Below are positions 52,012-59,289 of a DNA stretch of 64,000 bases, piece by piece. Every line of letters begins with the position of its first letter. Position 1 is the first letter of the stretch. Source of the stretch: Symbiodinium kawagutii. Taxonomy: Eukaryota > Sar > Dinophyceae > Suessiales > Symbiodiniaceae. Made by a program: the position numbers and the translations under genes. Where the stretch lies: assembly GCA_009767595.1 (NCBI GenBank), contig VSDK01022257.1, forward strand, positions 1,016,330-1,080,329. The letters run 5' to 3'. Under the pieces are notes generated by a model, which was given only the letters and a program-made list of their open reading frames with translations, made no database searches and was not told where the DNA came from.

Positions 52012-52929
52012 ATGGTTAATATTATTATCATTTTTTCTAATCTAATAATATTAACAATTATGCTTTTGGTTAAGAACGACCTGAAGAAGTTAAACAAGAA
52101 GAAGAGGCGAGGCGATGATGATGCTTTGTTTCATCTCAAGTCCATATCCGAGAGCAACATCGAAGACTTTTTTGAACCTACTTTAACAACATCTCAAGCG
52201 ACCCAGTTCCCAGAGAAGAAGAACAAAGGCGTCCAGACGCCGATGTGGAGACAGAGCAAGGGCGTCAATACAAAGGTGTCTTTGGACGCCCACGACGAGA
52301 ACATAGAGCAAAACATCAGGATTTACGGGGACAGCAACAAGGGTTCAACGAAGAACGAGATGCAGACACAGGTAGATTACGGCTTCTTAAACAGAGGGAG
52401 ACCCAACGATGGAAGAAGACCACCAGACGAACCACCGGAAGATGAGGACGGGTTTTTGAGGAGGAACATTGAAAGGGGTTTTAGGTTGGCGGAGTTCGCG
52501 GCAACATCAGCGACGGTTGGAGGACAGGTTGCGCTCAGTGCATTGAACGCCATCAACGAGGGAGCAAACACAACAATTGACGCAGTCAATTTTCTACAGG
52601 GCTTCGTCCCAGTGGGTCTGATAGGTCAGGGAAACAATAATAACAATGAAGTTATTGAAATCGGCGACGAGGAGGTCGAAGTCATTGAAATCAACGACGA
52701 GGAAGAACCACCCGAACACATCAGCGTCTCATCCAGAGTATCAGCCCCCATAACCATCAACTCAGCAACAGGGGCGGAAACGATACCTTCGTCCGCGCCA
52801 CCAACACCAACATCATTAGGAGCACCCACTACCATAGCAGAACCCGACACCCCACATTCCAACAGGAGCAGAGCGAGCACAGTCAGGACATCAAAGAGCG
52901 CTAGAGGCTCAGGAACCCCCAGAAAATAG
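52012..52929 (+). CDS. Membrane-anchored unknown protein (305 aa)
   Basis: Residues 3-20 (IIIIFSNLIILTIMLLV) form a transmembrane anchor followed at once by a lysine/arginine cluster, so the rest probably faces the cytoplasm or virion interior. A second hydrophobic Ala/Val/Gly-rich stretch lies at about 165-205 (SALNAINEG and FLQGFVPVGLIG). It is flanked by a proline-rich linker and an acidic segment, and the end is Thr/Pro/Ser-rich. No family recognised. It could be a membrane-penetration or internal-membrane protein of the particle. It has no TCTA of its own and likely rides on the upstream transcript. Confidence 0.65.
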   Translation: MVNIIIIFSNLIILTIMLLVKNDLKKLNKKKRRGDDDALFHLKSISESNIEDFFEPTLTTSQATQFPEKKNKGVQTPMWRQSKGVNTKVSLDAHDENIEQNIRIYGDSNKGSTKNEMQTQVDYGFLNRGRPNDGRRPPDEPPEDEDGFLRRNIERGFRLAEFAATSATVGGQVALSALNAINEGANTTIDAVNFLQGFVPVGLIGQGNNNNNEVIEIGDEEVEVIEINDEEEPPEHISVSSRVSAPITINSATGAETIPSSAPPTPTSLGAPTTIAEPDTPHSNRSRASTVRTSKSARGSGTPRK

Positions 52930-53029
52930 TAAAATAATATTTTTCAAAAAATATTTCAAAAAAATATTTAGAAATTATTTATTTATTTAATTATTTATTT
53001 ATTTATTTTCTAAACAAATATTATACATA
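52930..53029. promoter_or_regulatory. AT-rich gap with hairpins and TCTA
   Basis: AATATTTTTC/AAAAAATATT-type inverted repeats follow the previous stop, then (TTTA)n. TCTA at 53009-53012 is 17 nt before ATG 53030. Confidence 0.5.
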
Positions 53030-53377
53030 ATGAGTGATACTGATGATGCAGTGAAAGAACAACTCACTAAAAAACTCAACACGGCCAACAAGAACATCAA
53101 GTTGTTGATTGAAATGATGAAATCCTTAGAAGAGAAATTCGAGGCTTTTAAAGCCTCAACACCACAAACACAGGAGGAGAAGGAAAAGATTAACGAAATA
53201 TTCGAGAAGAAGGGCATCGGCAGGCCTAAGGGTGAGTTTGCCGACAAGCAGAAGCAATACCTAAGAATGCTTAGGAACGGAAAGATTAAAGAGCCTAAGC
53301 AATCCACATTGGATTATTACAAAATTACGAAAGACTTTGATGGAAACTACGAACTTATGGTGGATGCGTTGAAGTGA
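53030..53377 (+). CDS. Coiled-coil protein with AT-hook-like GRPKG (115 aa)
   Basis: Residues about 5-60 are a strong coiled coil (KKLNTANKNIKLLIEMMKSL). A KKGIGRPKGEF segment (about 62-72) resembles an AT-hook core, followed by a basic helix (KQKQYLRMLRNGKIK). This suggests a dimeric DNA-binding protein. No closer family is recognised. A 19-bp near-perfect hairpin begins at its stop codon. Confidence 0.65.
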   Translation: MSDTDDAVKEQLTKKLNTANKNIKLLIEMMKSLEEKFEAFKASTPQTQEEKEKINEIFEKKGIGRPKGEFADKQKQYLRMLRNGKIKEPKQSTLDYYKITKDFDGNYELMVDALK

Positions 53378-53420
53378 ATTTCATAAATAATATTTTCTAC
53401 AAAAATATTATTGATGAAAT
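53378..53420. terminator. Long AT-rich hairpin at gene 3' end
   Basis: The arms ATTTCATAAATAATATTTT and AAAATATTATTGATGAAAT pair at 18 of 19 positions with a 5-nt loop. It is the longest of the gene-end hairpins. The right arm contains the ATG of the duplicated methyltransferase start. Confidence 0.7.
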
Positions 53421-53467
53421 TGTTGGAATTATTTAGCGGATACAACTTTTTAATTTCAAAAATGTAA
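53414..53467 (+). pseudogene. Duplicated methyltransferase start (17-codon stub)
   Basis: ATG 53414 encodes MKLLELFSG, identical to the first nine residues of the real gene at 53508, then YNFLISKM and TAA. The 27-nt block differs at two positions from 53508-53534. It may be a recombination scar or an upstream decoy ORF. Confidence 0.75.
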
Positions 53468-53502
53468 TTTTTGAAATTAAAAGTTCTAACGCTAAATAAT
53501 AT
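53428..53502. repeat. 75-bp palindrome before the methyltransferase gene
   Basis: Inner arms AACTTTTTAATTTCAAAAAT and ATTTTTGAAATTAAAAGTT around GTA. The outer parts ATTATTTAGCG and CGCTAAATAAT also pair. The outer left arm is part of the duplicated gene start. TCTA at 53485-53488 lies in the right arm, 19 nt before ATG 53508. Confidence 0.8.
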
Positions 53503-53507
53503 CAATA

Positions 53508-54131
53508 ATGAAATTATTGGAATTATTTAGCGGTACCGGCTCAGTTGGAGCAGTAGCCAAGAGCTACCACTGGAACGTTACGTCGTTGGACTTGAAAAAC
53601 GCCGACATCAACTGCGACATCCTACAATGGGACTATAAACAAATCCCTTCAGGCCACTTTGATATGATTTGGGCTTCACCCCCTTGCACCGAGTATTCTG
53701 TTGCCAAAACCGTTGGCGTTAGGAAGATTGAGGAAGCGAACAAAATAGTGTTGAGAACTTTGGAAATCATCGACTACTTCAAGCCCAAGGTCTGGTTCAT
53801 CGAGAACCCCCAAACGGGACAGTTGAAAAAGCAACCGTTTATGAAGGATTTGTATTACACCGATGTTGATTATTGTAAGTATGGAATGCCGTATCGCAAA
53901 CGCACAAGGTTATGGACTTCACTCGTCAATTGGAAACCCCGCCCATTGTGTAGGAAGGACTGCGGACAAACCATAGGGAACAGACACAAGGAAACGGCGC
54001 AGAGAGCGCCGAGTGGCAAAAAGGCAAACTGGAAGGAAAACTACACTTTATTTAAACAGAGTGAGTTGTACAAAATCCCCAGTAGTTTAGTTGAAGAAAT
54101 TTTAGTTTGTATTAGTGTTAATTTTATGTGA
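53508..54131 (+). CDS. DNA cytosine-C5 methyltransferase (207 aa)
   Basis: Transfers methyl from S-adenosylmethionine to cytosine C5. Motif I LELFSGTGSVG (4-14) and a LDLKNADINCDI segment (motif II-III). Motif IV ASPPCTEYS holds the catalytic Cys. Motif VI is FIENPQTGQL, with Pro for the usual Val. Motif VIII is YRKRTRLWTS. Shorter than most Dcm proteins; the target-recognition region is compact, as in viral and PLV versions. It probably protects viral DNA or alters host methylation. Last gene of the plus-strand cluster, preceded by the palindrome and a duplicated start; ATG 53508 follows TCTAAC by 19 nt. Confidence 0.88.
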   Translation: MKLLELFSGTGSVGAVAKSYHWNVTSLDLKNADINCDILQWDYKQIPSGHFDMIWASPPCTEYSVAKTVGVRKIEEANKIVLRTLEIIDYFKPKVWFIENPQTGQLKKQPFMKDLYYTDVDYCKYGMPYRKRTRLWTSLVNWKPRPLCRKDCGQTIGNRHKETAQRAPSGKKANWKENYTLFKQSELYKIPSSLVEEILVCISVNFM

Positions 54132-54317
54132 TTAGTGCGGTGGTCGGTGCATAAAGTCCCATAACCAAATGTTAGGCGCAGAAAATTTGGTGTGCCTAAC
54201 TTTTCTTGTTGCAGTGGTTTATGCATAGATTAGTGCATTAAAACTGACAAATGGAAAGTTGCAGTAGTCAGTGCATAAAATCCAACCTACCCCAAAAATG
54301 GGGAGCGCAAAAAATGA

Positions 54318-54330
54318 GAACCTTCCAGAA
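54318..54330. promoter_or_regulatory. Heat-shock-element-like site 1
   Basis: GAACCTTCCAGAA, a perfect nGAAnnTTCnnGAAn trimer. Confidence 0.45.
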
Positions 54331-54333
54331 CAA

Positions 54334-54384
54334 CTTTCATAAATGAAAGTTCTTGAACTAAATAGTTGAAAACTATTTAGTTGA
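54334..54384. repeat. Two adjacent hairpins
   Basis: AACTTTCAT-aa-ATGAAAGTT, then AACTAAATAGTT-gaa-AACTATTTAGTT, both perfect, placed between HSE-like sites 1 and 2. Confidence 0.85.
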
Positions 54385-54392
54385 ACCCAACA

Positions 54393-54405
54393 GAACCTTC
54401 CAGAA
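54393..54405. promoter_or_regulatory. Heat-shock-element-like site 2
   Basis: GAACCTTCCAGAA, identical to site 1. Confidence 0.45.
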
Positions 54406-54416
54406 CCAAAACACCA

Positions 54417-54429
54417 GAACCTTCCAGAA
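54417..54429. promoter_or_regulatory. Heat-shock-element-like site 3
   Basis: GAACCTTCCAGAA, 24 bp after site 2. Confidence 0.45.
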
Positions 54430-54907
54430 CCACAACACCACCAAACCACCGCCGACCTAACCCACCGAAGAGGCAAATAGTCTCGATGTCAAACTCCACA
54501 AGGTCGAAGATGAAGGGATAGTCTTGCTGTTGTCGTTCAGTTGGAACAAATCGTCAAGCAAGAACTCGGTGAAGATGACCTGAGAGCGGAGCGAGTGAAG
54601 GAGGTGACGGGGAAGTGGGGTAGGGGGAACCAAACGGCAACAACAGAACGAAACAAAACATTCAACAATCGTCCAATGACAAACAACAGAACGAAAGACA
54701 ACCATAGCAACAAAAAACAGTTAAAGGGAATAGGTGGTTAAAAGGTTAGTGTTGATAAGGTTGCATACAGTTGCACTTCTCGATTTGTGCTGTGTTCCTT
54801 TTCCACCCCAATCGAACAAAAAGGTATGTGATGCCTTCGGAGGCAATGCAAAAACATTCACCTAATTATGGAAACATCCTGTGCGGGTGATGTTTCCAAA
54901 CCCCTTG

Positions 54908-54925
54908 GATTGACCTTTGTCAATC
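54908..54925. terminator. GATTGAC/GTCAATC hairpin, third copy
   Basis: The same 7-bp stem as at the capsid gene end, CTTT loop, 19 bp past the stop of the minus-strand 264-aa gene. Confidence 0.55.
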
Positions 54926-54944
54926 TTAAACAAAAAACTAGCAC

Positions 54945-55739
54945 TTAATTATCGTCTTCATCTTCTTCTTCATCTTCATCGAAGTAGTCACTAGGGGCTT
55001 CACTGGGGTAGTCCTCGTAGTAGAATGGGTGATACATCAAAGTTAGGTAGAGCATCTCACCACCCACCAACCTCTGACCGACATTGTCATCACTCTCTTC
55101 AATGAAGTCAGGCTCAGACCTATCCATCGCCCTCCCCAAACCACTTGGTGAGAAATCTGATGTGTCATCATCTTCGAAGAAACTGAAATACATCTCCCTC
55201 TTCCTCCAATCGTTGTCTTCGAAGCGAGAACCATATTTCTCCCAAAAAGCTTCTCGGATGTCTTCGAGTTCAATGTGATTGACGCTAGTCCGACGAATAT
55301 TGATGGCAAAGGTGAAGAACTCAATGTTAAATCCCCAAGGGCTACCACGCCGGTTGCTGTTGAAGGCAACACAAACTGGAACTCCGTAATACCACATCGC
55401 CACATCCCTGACCTGATGCTTCAAGTCGTTGAATGATGAGATGAAAGTTGATTGCACTGTTTCCCGCCTCAATTCCCATTCTCGTTTAATCCCGTCCCAA
55501 TCCTTTTGAGACAATCGCTTGCGCCTATCTGGCACACTGGGATGATAAGAATTGAAGAGGACATCTTCAACCCCCTTCTTGCTGATGTAGCACCCAAGCC
55601 CATCAGTGTCTTCATCAATCTCGGGGTTTGGGACGAAACCGTTGTGAATGGTAAGGGCGAGAGCTTGAACTTCCAACTCGCGTTTGCGACAGCAGGGGCA
55701 CATCTCAACGCAATCGGTCTGGGTGGCAATCTCAGGCAT
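54945..55739 (-). CDS. Cargo protein with CxxC pair and acidic tail (264 aa), unknown
   Basis: Start chosen at ATG 55739 (MPEIATQTDCVEMCPCCRKR); the longer frame begins at a TTG. Cys-rich N-terminus, then a folded-looking middle with many aromatics (VAMWYYGVPVCVAFNSNRRG and WGFNIEFFTFAINIRR), ending in an acidic Asp/Glu/Tyr-rich tail (DEDEEEDEDDN). No family recognised. It has neither of the element's promoter motifs and is less AT-rich than the core, so it may be captured from a host. The ACACCAATTTGGTGT array lies about 430 bp upstream. Confidence 0.65.
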   Translation of the reverse strand: MPEIATQTDCVEMCPCCRKRELEVQALALTIHNGFVPNPEIDEDTDGLGCYISKKGVEDVLFNSYHPSVPDRRKRLSQKDWDGIKREWELRRETVQSTFISSFNDLKHQVRDVAMWYYGVPVCVAFNSNRRGSPWGFNIEFFTFAINIRRTSVNHIELEDIREAFWEKYGSRFEDNDWRKREMYFSFFEDDDTSDFSPSGLGRAMDRSEPDFIEESDDNVGQRLVGGEMLYLTLMYHPFYYEDYPSEAPSDYFDEDEEEDEDDN

Positions 55740-56263
55740 TGCTATCAACAGCAAAGGGAGTGAGGTGAGACGCAATGAAGAGAGAGGGAAAACGAATTTG
55801 TGCCAAAAACGGCTTTGAAATGAAAAGGTTCAATCCAATACCCAAGGAATACATCAAGTGTCACAATCAAGATTTCTCCAACAGCATCATTGATGACCGA
55901 CGCCCAGCAATCCCAATGTCTGAGTGTCCCCAACGATGATGAAAGCATCAGCTCCTGACAAGGTGGCAAGTCGCGTTGTGACAGGGAAGCACTGGGAAAT
56001 GATGAAAGGGTCATAAAAAAGGGGGGTTGATGATGGAAAGGATGACCTAAATGTGGCTCAAAATGGTCTCAAAAAGGTTCAAAAAGGGCACTGAAACCCA
56101 GCAAAAATCAGTTTTTTTGTCGCAGTTGCAAATGAAGCAAGAAGTGGTGATTTGCTACACAGAGGCGCTTACACCAAAATGGTGTACACCAATTTGGTGT
56201 GCCAGCACCCCCCTTACACCAATTTGGTGTATCCACACTGCCCTTACACCAATTTGGTGTGTC
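55740..56263. promoter_or_regulatory. Gap with palindromic 15-mer array
   Basis: Upstream region of the 264-aa gene and 3' flank of the 444-aa gene. Apart from the array at 56171-56260 I see no gene; open frames here are shadows. Confidence 0.5.
56171..56260. repeat. Array of palindrome ACACCAATTTGGTGT (4 copies)
   Basis: Palindromes at 56171-56185 (variant ACACCAAAATGGTGT), 56186-56200, 56216-56230 and 56246-56260, so starts are spaced 15, 30 and 30 bp. All sit on the same helical face at multiples of 15 bp. Resembles an iteron or operator array. Confidence 0.9.
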
Positions 56264-57598
56264 TCAGCCGATGGCACAGTTGCCATTGTTGTCAATCACA
56301 TTCTGACCCAATGCTCGGTCATCACTGCGTCTCTTCTCCTCTGCCACGATGTCACCAAGGAAAGCAGAGTTGCCGTGCTTGAACTCTCCATTCACATAGA
56401 CAGCATACTTCTCAATGAAAAGGTCAAGGAAGAAGCGATGACAATCATTCTGCAAGTTGCTTAACTCACGGGTCATATCATCCAACATCTTCAGTTGAGG
56501 GTAAAGACACTCAACCACCTTGAGAAATCGCGTCTCACTGGTATCACCACGACCACCACGCACAGAGGTCTCCATCAAAGCCTTTGCTTCTGCCAACTTT
56601 GCATCAGTCAATCCACGAAGCGCCATTTTCAAAATAGGCGTATCCTGAGAGACAAGCACTTTGATTTCTGACATCTTCTCATTGTGTTTTTTGATGACGT
56701 CCTTGATGACATCCGACGGTTGCGCACCATCATCCAAAGGCTCGTTGTCTGGGATAACCTTGAGCGACTTGGTCTTGAACTTCAACTTGGCTTGTTGCTT
56801 GGACTGGCGAAAAAGGCCACCACCACGAGCTCGAACGTTCAAGATGACCTCATCCAAGTCAGCGGGGATAGGGTCGTCAAGAAGCAACAACCTACCACCA
56901 CCAATCAGGCGAATGTCCTCCTTCTTCAAACGATTGGTGTTGTCATCATTGCGGGTGAGGAAGTCAATGCGATGGAAGATGGCATCAACCAAATCAGACA
57001 CCAAGCAACCATCACCAGTCATCTCAACCGTGAAGCGAGGTCTCTCAGTCCGGCAGGTCTTGACGCCAATGGTCTGAATTTTCACATAGAAGTCGGCAGG
57101 GTCATTCAATGCCTCTTGCATAGCATCCCAGTGAGGGTCAATGTCGTGGTCGTGGATCCAGAGCTCAAAGTCAATCAATTTCTCTTCCTCATCCTTGGAG
57201 AACATCGCCTCACGAGCAACAAAGGTGTCGGCATAGTCAGTGATGCTAATGGAAGTAGGCGTCCCCATCAAATCATCAAACTCTCGCAAGTAGATGCTCT
57301 TGAGGTTCAGTTGTCGAGCCAAATGGACGGTGACTTCTTCAAAGTTCTGATGCACCAACCCCGCTAAATCATCTACGGTCATAGTTTCACTGTAGTCATC
57401 CAACTCTTTAGCAAGAGAGCGAAGTTTCTGAAGGCCACACTCCACAAGCAACTCAACAGATGGGATGAGAGGGCGATTGGCAGTCACAAAAAGGGCATCA
57501 TTCATCTCACTTGGAAGATTGATGTGAAGACAGTGACTGTCGGTGCCCGCCACATAAAATGTCATCATCTCACCGTGGCTCACAATCACGAAAGCCAT
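56264..57598 (-). CDS. Ubiquitin-like-domain cargo protein (444 aa)
   Basis: Residues about 170-260 look like a ubiquitin fold: FTVEMTGDGCLVSDLVDAIF (strand and helix 1), EDIRLIGGGRLLLLDDPI (the ubiquitin LIFAGKQL region) and EVILNVRARGGG, echoing ubiquitin's LRLRGG end. A roughly 185-residue basic then helical extension follows the RGGG, so processing after the glycines, as in ubiquitin precursors, is conceivable but unproven. The N-terminal 160 residues are unassigned. A second VRGGRG occurs at about 346-351. It may interfere with host ubiquitin or SUMO pathways; inference. ATG 57598, no TCTA or early box; TTGATTGAT-type repeats lie 120-165 bp upstream. Confidence 0.65.
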   Translation of the reverse strand: MAFVIVSHGEMMTFYVAGTDSHCLHINLPSEMNDALFVTANRPLIPSVELLVECGLQKLRSLAKELDDYSETMTVDDLAGLVHQNFEEVTVHLARQLNLKSIYLREFDDLMGTPTSISITDYADTFVAREAMFSKDEEEKLIDFELWIHDHDIDPHWDAMQEALNDPADFYVKIQTIGVKTCRTERPRFTVEMTGDGCLVSDLVDAIFHRIDFLTRNDDNTNRLKKEDIRLIGGGRLLLLDDPIPADLDEVILNVRARGGGLFRQSKQQAKLKFKTKSLKVIPDNEPLDDGAQPSDVIKDVIKKHNEKMSEIKVLVSQDTPILKMALRGLTDAKLAEAKALMETSVRGGRGDTSETRFLKVVECLYPQLKMLDDMTRELSNLQNDCHRFFLDLFIEKYAVYVNGEFKHGNSAFLGDIVAEEKRRSDDRALGQNVIDNNGNCAIG

Positions 57599-58099
57599 AT
57601 CGCTTCACGATGAGGCCTAATCTGAAAAGCTTTTTCAATGGGCTGGGTTTGCCTAAAACCCGTTTGAGAAGAAAACAGTTACAATATGAAGGTGAGTGCA
57701 ATGAGTGCGGGGATGCATCAATCAATTAATCAATCAATCATTCAACCATTTAATCAATCAACCACTGAAATGATGCAAGATGGATGAATGCAAACGCTCC
57801 CAGAGCCAATCCCATCATTCCCAAGGGTCTCCTCCAAACGAAGGTGTTGATGAAGAGAGGGTGCTTGGTGTTGATGTTCTCCACATCTCACCTGTCATTG
57901 GAAGCCGGTGCATTTCAAGGGAAAAGGGGTAGTCCAAAAAAGTCCAGTGAAGTCCCAGAACCGGTCTGAAACCATCTTTTTTTGCCACCTCGCTCAAAGG
58001 TTGAAACCATCAGCAATGCCAAAGAAAGGAAACATCCAAGCAGTAACGCTTGTTACAATCCTGTTCATCAAGATTGCCACTTATGATACAGCAGGCAAC
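57599..58099. other. Non-coding gap between cargo genes
   Basis: Contains (ATCA)n-like low-complexity DNA at 57717-57765 upstream of the 444-aa gene. Plus-strand open frames here run antisense into the next gene's acidic tail and are artefacts. Confidence 0.5.
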
Positions 58100-58729
58100 T
58101 CACTGCTCTACATCATCGTCGTGCTCTTCCTCCTCTTCCTCCTCCGCTTCATCTTCGTCATCTGCTTCATCGTCACTTGCTGGAAGATGGAACTTGCGGA
58201 GCACATCATTGGGAAAGGACACCACGAAAGTGGAATTGGCACTGACCTTGTAAGTCTTCAAGATGGAACGGGCTTTCATTGACACATCCTTGCCATTGAT
58301 AATCAATGTCATTGCCCTTGACGACGCCTTTGGCAATGGCTTCTGTCCGTCAGCCCTCAGCAACTTGTTGAGCTCAATCAAAATCATCGCCCTGAAGTCG
58401 CCAATGCTGATGTCAGTGCTGACAGAGACAGTGAAGTTGATGGTGTTGTCCCCGTGCTTCAAGGTAATTGTCACCTTGATGTCAGCAGGCGATGTCTTGC
58501 TCTTCTCCTTCAGCAATTCCATCACGACCTTTCGGCGCTTTCCAAGGTCTTCAGCCTGCTTCTTCAAACGCATCTGGATTTCATCAAGGGTGTCAGTAGA
58601 GCTACCAGCAACATTCACAGGAGCTTTGGGCTCATCATCGTTCAAGTCCATCTGCATTAAACTGGCAATCAAGGCATCACAGCTAGTGTCATCATCAGCG
58701 TAGCCACCAGTCTGCTTCTTAGGAGCCAT
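58100..58729 (-). CDS. Ubiquitin-like-domain cargo protein (209 aa)
   Basis: Start taken at ATG 58729 (MAPKKQTGGYADDDTSCDAL); the longer frame starts at TTG. Residues about 45-75 form a charged helix (DEIQMRLKKQAEDLGKRRK). Residues about 83-172 match a ubiquitin-like beta-grasp: IKVTITLKHGD, NFTVSVSTDISIGDFRAMIL, then MTLIINGKDVSMKARSILKT and STFVVSF. The tail is highly acidic (DEAEEEEEEE). No C-terminal Gly-Gly, so it is a fold-only type, perhaps an adaptor. Outermost gene on the right, facing inward, with CAATCAATC-like repeats about 70 bp upstream. Confidence 0.68.
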   Translation of the reverse strand: MAPKKQTGGYADDDTSCDALIASLMQMDLNDDEPKAPVNVAGSSTDTLDEIQMRLKKQAEDLGKRRKVVMELLKEKSKTSPADIKVTITLKHGDNTINFTVSVSTDISIGDFRAMILIELNKLLRADGQKPLPKASSRAMTLIINGKDVSMKARSILKTYKVSANSTFVVSFPNDVLRKFHLPASDDEADDEDEAEEEEEEEHDDDVEQ

Positions 58730-58950
58730 CTCAACAACGAAGTGAGGAGCGAAGACGAACTTTGATGATGATGTCTTGAGAAAAAAGGATAAATGACAAT
58801 CAATCAATCCATCCATCCAACACGACTGCAATCACGGCGTCACGACAGTCCCATCAGCAAAACACGGGTCAGGCGTGCCATTCGTTGATGTTGATGGCGA
58901 TGGCGATGTTGATGGTGTAGATGTTGATGTGGCAGGGCAGGGGAGGCAGG
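58730..58950. other. Spacer between cargo gene and right inverted repeat
   Basis: (CAATC/CATC)n low-complexity DNA at 58797-58820 and GATGTTGATGG repeats at 58885-58930; no gene. Confidence 0.6.
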
Positions 58951-59289
58951 GTAAGATGGGAAAGGTGGGGCAGTTAGAATTTTTAGGTGGAAAAATTATT
59001 ATGCAATAATATTATTTAATTTTTTTGGTGAAATAATATTATTTAATTAGAATTTAGGTAGAGGCTAGGGCAGGTGGGCTGGCTGGTTTAGAATTTGGGA
59101 TTTAGAATTTAGAAATATAATATTATTTAATTTTTTTGGTGAAATAGTATTATTTAATTAGAATTTAGGTAGAGGCTAGGGCAGGTGGTGAGGTGGTGGG
59201 AGGTAGGTAGGATAATGGTATGATGGTATTATGGTAGGTCTGGGCTGGGCTGGGGGGAACCAAACACACGGGAAGACTATTGCCTAACT
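58951..59289. repeat. Right terminal inverted repeat
   Basis: Reverse complement of 34877-35214, including the internal 110-bp-offset duplication. The outermost bases are ...GACTATTGCCTAACT. Confidence 0.93.

Larger units (their letters stand above)
54132..54944. promoter_or_regulatory. Non-coding region with repeats, hairpins and HSE-like sites
   Basis: About 810 bp without a supportable gene. Three variants of a 23-bp repeat, (T)GC(G/A)GT(G/A)GT...TGCATA, lie at 54136, 54210 and 54260, and a GTTAGGC...GCCTAAC stem at 54171-54200. Two hairpins and three heat-shock-element-like sites follow. A 66-codon plus-strand open stretch at 54541-54741 lacks an ATG. Further stems are TGCCT/AGGCA (54833-54846) and GGAAACATC/GATGTTTCC (about 54871-54899). 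Possibly an origin, a non-coding RNA or decayed cargo. Confidence 0.5.
34877..59289. mobile_element. Integrated Polinton-like virus (PLV), complete
   Basis: A 24.4-kb unit bounded by inverted repeats starting AGTTAGGCAATAG and ending in its reverse complement, with a 5-bp duplication outside. It carries the PLV/Polinton hallmark set (double jelly-roll capsid, penton-like protein, packaging ATPase, rve integrase, polymerase-helicase), plus fibre, lipase-like protein, methyltransferase and cargo. No adenovirus-type maturation protease was found. The core genes are uninterrupted and the inverted repeats differ at few positions, so insertion looks recent. The alternative names Maverick/Polinton and PLV overlap; missing protease and compact size favour PLV. 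Confidence 0.93.

Noticed and set aside
54541-54741. Polar plus-strand frame of 66 codons
   Set aside because: Begins with TTG, an in-frame TGA lies shortly upstream, no promoter motif and no recognisable protein. Left as unassigned sequence.
57908-58282. Plus-strand frame encoding a very hydrophobic Leu/Ile/Phe stretch (apparent membrane protein)
   Set aside because: It is antisense to the acidic Glu/Asp tail of the ubiquitin-like gene; GAGGAA-type codons read backwards as Ser/Leu/Phe. It also starts at GTG with no promoter motif.
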